64,000 bases of DNA from Nocardia terpenica (GTDB lineage: Bacteria; Actinomycetota; Actinomycetes; Mycobacteriales; Mycobacteriaceae): NCBI RefSeq assembly GCF_013186535.1, contig NZ_JABMCZ010000002.1, positions 1,302,001 to 1,366,000 on the forward strand. Reading direction: 5' to 3'. The position numbers were made by a program, and so were the translations under genes. The notes under the pieces were generated by a model. The model did not search any database. It had not been told where the DNA came from and was given only the letters and a program-made list of their open reading frames with translations. Position 1 is the stretch's first letter; each line of letters begins with the position of its first letter. Shown piece after piece: positions 59,538 to 64,000 of this stretch.

Positions 59538-60455
59538 TTAGCGCAGAGTTACCTGGCGCGACCGCAGGCCGTCGCGGGAGCGCCGCTCGTCCGAGGTGAG
59601 CGGGGCGTCGGAGGCCAGTGCCTCGGCCAGCCGGGCGCCGAACTCCGTTGCGGGAGCGGCCCATTCGCTGGCGTGCCGCTCGCGATCCAGGTCGAACACC
59701 GGGACCAGCAGGCCGTGCGTGCGGAACGAGCCCGCGAACCGGGAGCCCTCGCCCAGGTGCAGGCCACCGGCGGCGTGCAGGCGGGCCAGCGCCAGCATGA
59801 GCGCGTCCTCGTCCTCGGGCCGGACCCAGCGCACGTGCGCCTTCTCCCCGGCGTCGACCCACCAGGCCGCACCGATCGCGTCCGCGCCCAGCTCCAGCCG
59901 GGCCGACGGCATGATCGCCTGATTGGCCTGCTCGATGGTCGCGGCCACCTGCGGATCCGGCTGCACGCCCGCGGGCACCCACCAGTTGAAGTCCTGGTGC
60001 ACGGTCAGGTCCAGGCCCGCGGCCGGATCGAGCACCTCGGCCAGCGGCGCGCCCGCGGTCTCGGCGGTGGCGGCGAGCGACTCGCCCGGCTCGGCGGACT
60101 GCGTCCACAGGATGGCGGCGGCGAGGTCGGCGGCCGGGTCACCGGACTGGAACTGCACCTGCACGCCCACGAATCCGGTCGGCTCGTCACCGGCGCGCAC
60201 CAGGGCGGCCACGGCGCCGGGGAGCACGGTAGCCAGCGTGACCGGGCGCTCGGCCGCCACGCTCGGCGCCAGCTTCAGCGTCGCGGTCGCCGACGGCACG
60301 AACTCCCGCAGCGCGACCAGATCGCATTCGGCGGCCAGCCCGGCGAACGGGCGCGTCACGGCCTGCGCCGCCTGTTCCTGCGCCGCCCGGCGCTCGGCGA
60401 GGCGCTGGGCCCGGTTCCCTCCGGGCTTGGGACTGTTGCGCTTGCTCTTACCCAC
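59538..60455 (-). CDS. DUF5926-like cytoplasmic protein
   Basis: 305 residues. A basic, Lys/Arg-rich N-terminus (MGKSKRNSPKPGGNRAQRLA) with an Arg/Glu/Ala helix, then a mixed alpha/beta domain (LVALREFVPSATATLKL, NWWVPAGVQPDPQVAATIEQ, ARLELGADAIGAAWWVDAGE) and SFRTHGLLVPVFDLDRER near the end. It fits an uncharacterised actinobacterial family (DUF5926 from memory). No enzyme motif is seen. ATG at 60455. Separated from glpQ by 76 bp on the same strand. Confidence 0.8.
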   Translation of the reverse strand: MGKSKRNSPKPGGNRAQRLAERRAAQEQAAQAVTRPFAGLAAECDLVALREFVPSATATLKLAPSVAAERPVTLATVLPGAVAALVRAGDEPTGFVGVQVQFQSGDPAADLAAAILWTQSAEPGESLAATAETAGAPLAEVLDPAAGLDLTVHQDFNWWVPAGVQPDPQVAATIEQANQAIMPSARLELGADAIGAAWWVDAGEKAHVRWVRPEDEDALMLALARLHAAGGLHLGEGSRFAGSFRTHGLLVPVFDLDRERHASEWAAPATEFGARLAEALASDAPLTSDERRSRDGLRSRQVTLR

Positions 60456-60531
60456 GAACGCAGAACCTACAGTGTCGGACCGGCCGGATCACGCAGGGGC
60501 ACACCCGATGCGGCCGTGGCAACGGCGTGTC

Positions 60532-61299
60532 TCAGACCGACGCGAGCACGGCCTTGGTGCGGCCGGGGTGGTTGGTGGCGACCCAGCTGACGCCCAGATC
60601 GGCGCACAGCGTCACGTCGTCGGGATCGTCGACGGTCCAGCAGTAGGTGGCGCGGCCCGCGGCGGCGGCCTTGTCGACCAGGTCCGGGTGGTCGCGCAGG
60701 GTCTTCACCGAGGGGCCGACGGCGGTCGCGCCGACCGTGGTGGCCGCGCTGCCGCCCAGGTAGCGCGACGACTCGCCGAGCAGCACGGTGGGCAGCAGCG
60801 GCGCGGAGCGGCGGATGCGCCAGACCGCGGTCGCCGCGAACGACATCACCACCGCGCGGGAGTGATCGGCCGAGGCGGGCGCGGCGATGTTGAACCGCTG
60901 CAGTTCGGCGAGCACCTTGGCCTCCACCAGGGCGCCGTAGCGCACCGGATGCTTGGTCTCGATGAACAGCTTGGTCGGGCGGCTGCGCCAGTCCAGCACC
61001 AGGGTGATCAGCTCGCTGAGGGTGAGCACCGGGGACGGCTCGGCGGCGGTGCCGAAGTTCAGCTCGCGCAGCTCGTCCAGGCTCAGCTCGCTGACCGGTC
61101 CGGTGCCGTCGGAGGTGCGGTCCACCGTGCGGTCGTGCACGCACACGAGATGACCGTCGCGGGTCAGCCGGACATCGCACTCCAGGCCGTCCGCGCCCTC
61201 CTGCAACGCCAGCTCGTAGGCGGCGATGGTGTGTTCCGGGCGTGCCGCCGAGGCACCCCGATGCGCGACCACGAACGGTGCGCGACTGCCCCGGTTCAC
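60532..61299 (-). CDS. glpQ: Glycerophosphodiester phosphodiesterase (GlpQ1-like)
   Basis: 255 residues. GDPD family: VAHRGASAARPEHTIAAYEL, GADGLECDVRLTRDGHLVCV with HDRTVDRTSDGTG, and VTYCW-like ATYCWTVDDPDDVTLC at the C-terminus. The catalytic His/Arg/Glu/Asp set is complete. It splits glycerophosphodiesters into glycerol-3-phosphate and an alcohol; no signal peptide is present, so it acts in the cytoplasm. The start overlaps the stop of the upstream membrane protein gene by four bases. Position matches Rv3842c. Confidence 0.93.
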   Translation of the reverse strand: MNRGSRAPFVVAHRGASAARPEHTIAAYELALQEGADGLECDVRLTRDGHLVCVHDRTVDRTSDGTGPVSELSLDELRELNFGTAAEPSPVLTLSELITLVLDWRSRPTKLFIETKHPVRYGALVEAKVLAELQRFNIAAPASADHSRAVVMSFAATAVWRIRRSAPLLPTVLLGESSRYLGGSAATTVGATAVGPSVKTLRDHPDLVDKAAAAGRATYCWTVDDPDDVTLCADLGVSWVATNHPGRTKAVLASV

Positions 61300-62351
61300 T
61301 GCGCCATGACCTCCTCCTGCTGTCGCACGTCGGACTCGTGCGGCGTGCCCTCATCTTTCCCGACGACCGAATCCCGCGCGCGCTCGGCGGTTTCCGGCAC
61401 CGGATGCACCGGCTCGATGACGGGCACGATCGGACCGGCGGCCGCCACCCAGCGCTTCGGCGCGCGCAGGCGACCGCGCAGGTCGAGCCCCTCGCACTGG
61501 CGCATCACCCACAGCGACAGCACCGCCACCGCGGCGGCCGCGAGATCGGTGTAGACGGCGAACAGCACGCCGTCGGCCCGGACCTGCAGCGAATCCGCGG
61601 CCCGCCAGCACAGCGCCGCGACCACCAGCACACCGTCCAGAATCCAGGCGCACCACCAGATCCGCACCGCCCGCAGCATGCGCGGATCGCCGCCCCGGGC
61701 CCGGACCAGTTCGGTGAGGAAGACGCCCGGCCACAGCAGATTGACCCCGGGGATCAGGCAGCCGCACAGCAGCGCCGTGATCGACCGCGGCTCGTGCCGC
61801 CCGGCGGCCTGGTACGCGGCGGCGCGGGCCCGAATCAGCCAGCCCGCCAGCGCGATCGCGCTCAGCAGCGCCAGCGCCAGGGCCAGCCCGGCGGCGAAAT
61901 AGACGGTGAAATCGGAGACGAACAGCAGCGTCGGATCGACCAGCCGGGTGCGGTTGTACATCAGGATCAGGTAGCGCCCGAGCTCCGCGACGGCGGCCAC
62001 CGCGAAGACCGCCGCGGTCGCGGTCAGCAGCCCGGCGACCCGCTCGGTCAGCGACGAGAATCGTTGGCGCGCAACGGGAGCCGGTTGCGGGGGGAGGTCG
62101 CGCAGGCCCCAGCGCGGGATCTCGCGATAGCGCGGGGTCGCCGCGGCGGTGGCGGCCCGTGCCGCGCGCGCCGCCCGGGCGCGGTGGTCGGGCGAGCGCG
62201 CCACCCAGCGATAGTTGCGGCGCTCGGCGGGGGCGTCGACCGCCGCGGGCGACAGCAGCACGCCGCGGCAGCGCGGGCACCAGTGCAGCGGCCTGCCCTG
62301 CACCGCCCAGCGCGCGCCGCAGCGGGCACAGGGTTGTACGACCGTACTCAC
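61296..62351 (-). CDS. DUF4328 membrane protein with N-terminal zinc ribbon (Rv3843c-like)
   Basis: 351 residues. N-terminal ribbon CARCGARW...CPRCRG with two CxxC pairs (about 8-30), an Ala/Arg-rich linker (about 55-80), then four to five membrane helices (about 100-290) of the DUF4328 type (YLILMYNRTRLVDPTLLF, LIPGVNLLWPGVFLTELVRA). C-terminal acidic tail. Function unknown. ATG/GTG at 62351. It leads the two-gene unit with glpQ through a four-base overlap, and position matches Rv3843c. Confidence 0.85.
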   Translation of the reverse strand: MSTVVQPCARCGARWAVQGRPLHWCPRCRGVLLSPAAVDAPAERRNYRWVARSPDHRARAARAARAATAAATPRYREIPRWGLRDLPPQPAPVARQRFSSLTERVAGLLTATAAVFAVAAVAELGRYLILMYNRTRLVDPTLLFVSDFTVYFAAGLALALALLSAIALAGWLIRARAAAYQAAGRHEPRSITALLCGCLIPGVNLLWPGVFLTELVRARGGDPRMLRAVRIWWCAWILDGVLVVAALCWRAADSLQVRADGVLFAVYTDLAAAAVAVLSLWVMRQCEGLDLRGRLRAPKRWVAAAGPIVPVIEPVHPVPETAERARDSVVGKDEGTPHESDVRQQEEVMAQ

Positions 62352-62370
62352 CGGGCGCCTCCCGTTTCCA

Positions 62371-62748
62371 TCAGTAGATCTTGGCCTCGTGGCCGCCCTC
62401 GGCCGTCAGCGGCCGACCGGCCTTCTGCCAGGCCACCATGCCGCCGACCACCTGGACGACATTGAATCCGACGTGCTCGAGGTACTGGGCGACCTGCAGC
62501 GACCGCCCGCCCTGGCGGCAGACGACGTAGATTTCGGAGTCGTAGTCGAGCTCCTCGGCGCGGGCGGGCACGTCGGCCATGGGAATGTGGATCGCGCCGG
62601 GCGCGTGGCCGAGCTCCCATTCGTCGTCCTCACGGACGTCGAGGAGCACCGCCGTGGGCGCGGAGCCCGATGCGGCGAAGGGCTCGGCATCGTCGAATTC
62701 GGCGGGCACGGCGTCGACCCGCACCGAGGGAATGTCGGGGCTCGTCAC
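62371..62748 (-). CDS. Rhodanese-domain protein
   Basis: 125 residues, a single rhodanese domain: AVLLDVREDDEWELGHAPGA, the active-site loop VCRQGGRSLQVAQYLEHVGF and VVGGMVAWQKAG. The catalytic Cys is present. It can carry persulfide sulfur, for example for thiocarboxylate or detoxification reactions. It lies 19 bp before the DUF4328 gene on the same strand and may be the first gene of that operon. Confidence 0.92.
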   Translation of the reverse strand: MTSPDIPSVRVDAVPAEFDDAEPFAASGSAPTAVLLDVREDDEWELGHAPGAIHIPMADVPARAEELDYDSEIYVVCRQGGRSLQVAQYLEHVGFNVVQVVGGMVAWQKAGRPLTAEGGHEAKIY

Positions 62749-63204
62749 GGTTTCGATCCTGCCACGCGGCCTCGGGACGCGGGGAGTGCCCGGGACGGGC
62801 GGACCCGGACCTTCGGTCTGTTTCGGCCCCTAGTACGCTGTCCTACGTCTTGGAGATCCCCCGTCTGTGCATATCTCGAGCACAGTTATCCACATAATCC
62901 ACAACCTGATCCACAGGTGAGCCGGGTACAGACCGATCGGTCGCCGGTGATCGGCGCTGGTCCGGGCGACGCGCATGCGGGCGACCGATCCGGGACTCCC
63001 CTCCTCATCCCGGAGCGGCCGACCGCCGCGCCGGATGCGGGGCTCCGCCTGGATACCGGTCCCTGCCCCGGTCGCCACGAATCCCGACACATGCTTCGAC
63101 GCGGCATACCACCATTCGGTTCCATCGGATTCGAAAAAAACGACAACACTAGCGACAAACGGAAATCCGGGGCTCTCGCAGACCCTGTCGGTAGCCTGGG
63201 TCAC
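62749..63204. other. 456-bp intergenic region with DnaA boxes and an inverted repeat
   Basis: Divergent control region between the rhodanese gene and the gene at 63205. It holds the three DnaA-box-like 9-mers described separately and, 20 bp beyond them, a perfect 11-bp inverted repeat GATCGGTCGCC / GGCGACCGATC (62935-62945 and 62980-62990). An open frame runs through it but has no family resemblance. Confidence 0.7.
62886..62915 (+). promoter_or_regulatory. Cluster of three DnaA-box-like 9-mers
   Basis: TTATCCACA (62886-62894, a perfect consensus DnaA box), TAATCCACA (62895-62903) directly adjoining, and TGATCCACA (62907-62915) after a three-base gap, all in the same orientation. No dnaA, dnaN or rpmH gene is nearby. 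Confidence 0.75.
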
Positions 63205-63816
63205 ATGGACGCGAGCAGGGGTCTGGTGGACGGATTGAATACGACCGGGCTGAACACCGCACTCGCCGAGGCCACCTGCCTCGGTGTCACGGTCGACGCC
63301 GCGGCCGCGCGGTGCCGCCTGGAACTGGAGGTGCTGACGCTCCCCGACGACGGGGAACCGCCCGCCGAACGGCGGGTGCTGCTGACGCTGACCGGCGTCA
63401 GCCGGGTCGCCGCCTCCTTACGCATGCAGCGCTGGGACGACCTGGAACCGCACATCTTCCCGCTCACCGTCGAGGAGCTCGGCGAGGCCATCGCCAGCTT
63501 CGGCGGCAGCGCCCTGCACGGCTGGGAATTCATCGACGTCGACGACAGCGGCTGGGCCATCTGGCGCGAGCTGCTGAGCTTCGACACCATCGTCGGCAAC
63601 TACCCGCCCGTGCACGTGCTGGAGTTCTCCCAGCAGGAGGGCGTCGACCCGCGCGAACTGGATGTGCGGGTGTGGTTCGAGGACATCACCGTCGAGACCG
63701 CCGACGGCCGCACGCTCACCGCCAAGGAGTTCATCGCCGGCGGGGTCCGCTGGTGGAAGGCGCACGACGCCTGCGATCCGCGCACCATGCTGCCGGACGT
63801 CGCGCCGCCTATGTAA
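63205..63816 (+). CDS. Cytoplasmic protein of unknown function
   Basis: 203 residues from the ATG at 63205; a much longer frame from 62215 is not credible. No signal peptide or membrane helix. The sequence is rich in acidic and aromatic residues (MQRWDDLEPHIFPLTVEELG, HGWEFIDVDDSGWAIWRELL, GVRWWKAHDACDP). I do not recognise the family, although the codon use is fully typical of the region. It has no good ribosome-binding site upstream, so a leaderless transcript is possible. The stop codon lies inside the first copy of a 21-bp tandem duplication. Confidence 0.75.
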   Translation: MDASRGLVDGLNTTGLNTALAEATCLGVTVDAAAARCRLELEVLTLPDDGEPPAERRVLLTLTGVSRVAASLRMQRWDDLEPHIFPLTVEELGEAIASFGGSALHGWEFIDVDDSGWAIWRELLSFDTIVGNYPPVHVLEFSQQEGVDPRELDVRVWFEDITVETADGRTLTAKEFIAGGVRWWKAHDACDPRTMLPDVAPPM

Positions 63817-63851
63817 AGGCGATCGTGCGTTATGTAAAGGCGATCGTGGGT
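63810..63851 (+). repeat. 21-bp tandem duplication over a stop codon
   Basis: TATGTAAAGGCGATCGTGCG plus T (63810-63830) is followed by a copy differing at one base (63831-63851). The first copy contains the stop codon TAA of the gene at 63205; the second repeats it downstream. Confidence 0.9.
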
Positions 63852-63989
63852 GTCGACAACCTCACCGATCCGCTCGACTCGGAATTCCGGGGGCATGACC
63901 GCTGGTTGCATCCGAGCGGGTGTACGAATGATGGTTGGGTGCGCCACACGCAGGGCGCACCGGGCCCGACATCATGAGGAAGGGACATC

Positions 63990-64000
63990 GTGGCTGAGTA
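63990..64000 (+). CDS. Start of a further gene, cut by the window edge
   Basis: GTG-GCT-GAG-TA begins six bases after GAGGAAGGG, a strong ribosome-binding site. Only three full codons are visible, so no product can be named. Confidence 0.45.

Noticed and set aside
59538..62351. Plus-strand frames opposite the DUF5926, glpQ and DUF4328 genes
   Set aside because: Antisense shadows of genes with clear family motifs.
62215..63816. 533-codon frame covering the region before the last complete gene
   Set aside because: Runs through the intergenic DnaA-box region and antisense to two well-supported genes; only the part from 63205 looks like coding sequence.
1..64000. tRNA, rRNA, insertion sequence or prophage genes
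   Set aside because: I looked in all gaps of more than about 100 bp and saw no tRNA cloverleaf ends, transposase or phage gene; a tRNAscan run would be needed to exclude a tRNA fully.

Overview
This 64 kb window is a GC-rich actinobacterial chromosome segment from a mycolic-acid-containing organism, most likely a Nocardia or close relative. The evidence is a FadD32 fragment, five antigen-85-type mycolyltransferases, a galactofuran/arabinan assembly operon (glf, glfT2, PAP2, ubiA, aftB), LGFP-repeat wall proteins, a PE/PPE/EspG trio and IdeR-like iron boxes. From memory, gene order follows the Mycobacterium tuberculosis stretch Rv3801c to Rv3843c, with lineage-specific blocks inserted. No database search was run.

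Layout. 1-12.8 kb: 5' end of fadD32, an F420-dependent oxidoreductase, a cutinase-like esterase with a DUF732 lipoprotein, then five consecutive mycolyltransferases. 10.7-17.5 kb: tightly coupled minus-strand operon glf > glfT2 > PAP2 phosphatase > ubiA > aftB, which builds the arabinogalactan that the mycolyltransferases decorate. 17.7-26.4 kb: an unknown secreted protein, a small membrane protein, a MerR/TipAS regulator, a broken EamA exporter with a divergent MarR regulator, a SpoIID-domain protein, a PGRP/LGFP amidase and a HAD phosphatase. 26.5-32.7 kb: a complete peptide-type ABC importer operon. 32.7-46.1 kb: agmatine deiminase family enzyme, TetR/MFS pair with a double operator, two PlsC acyltransferases, a lipoprotein, a metallo-beta-lactamase/Rieske protein, a BP74-like protein, a MauE-thioredoxin fusion, a Gfo/Idh oxidoreductase, a YdcZ-type membrane protein and a GGDEF-EAL protein. 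46.2-54.0 kb: serS, a septum-formation-like protein, a small zincin, PE-PPE-EspG, a histidine phosphatase and pheA. 54-64 kb: an IdeR-box-controlled DUF2470 gene, a RidA-like protein, a CPBP protease, an LCP ligase-type protein, two ferritins, a DUF5926-like protein, glpQ, a DUF4328 protein, a rhodanese, and a final gene behind a DnaA-box cluster.

The most unusual signal is a family of small hairpins. Each has a 7-9 bp stem around a conserved 9-nt loop (RTGCTTTTG or its complement), and stem bases change in compensating pairs. Six copies are visible, and three of them lie in frame inside aftB and glfT2. They are accompanied by short tandem repeats of 16 to 27 bp. Several repeat tracts include the stop codons of flanking genes. 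Other points worth checking are a ferritin paralogue with a Glu-to-Lys change in its ferroxidase centre, a GGDAF diguanylate cyclase domain beside an intact EAL domain, and an EamA gene broken by an internal deletion.
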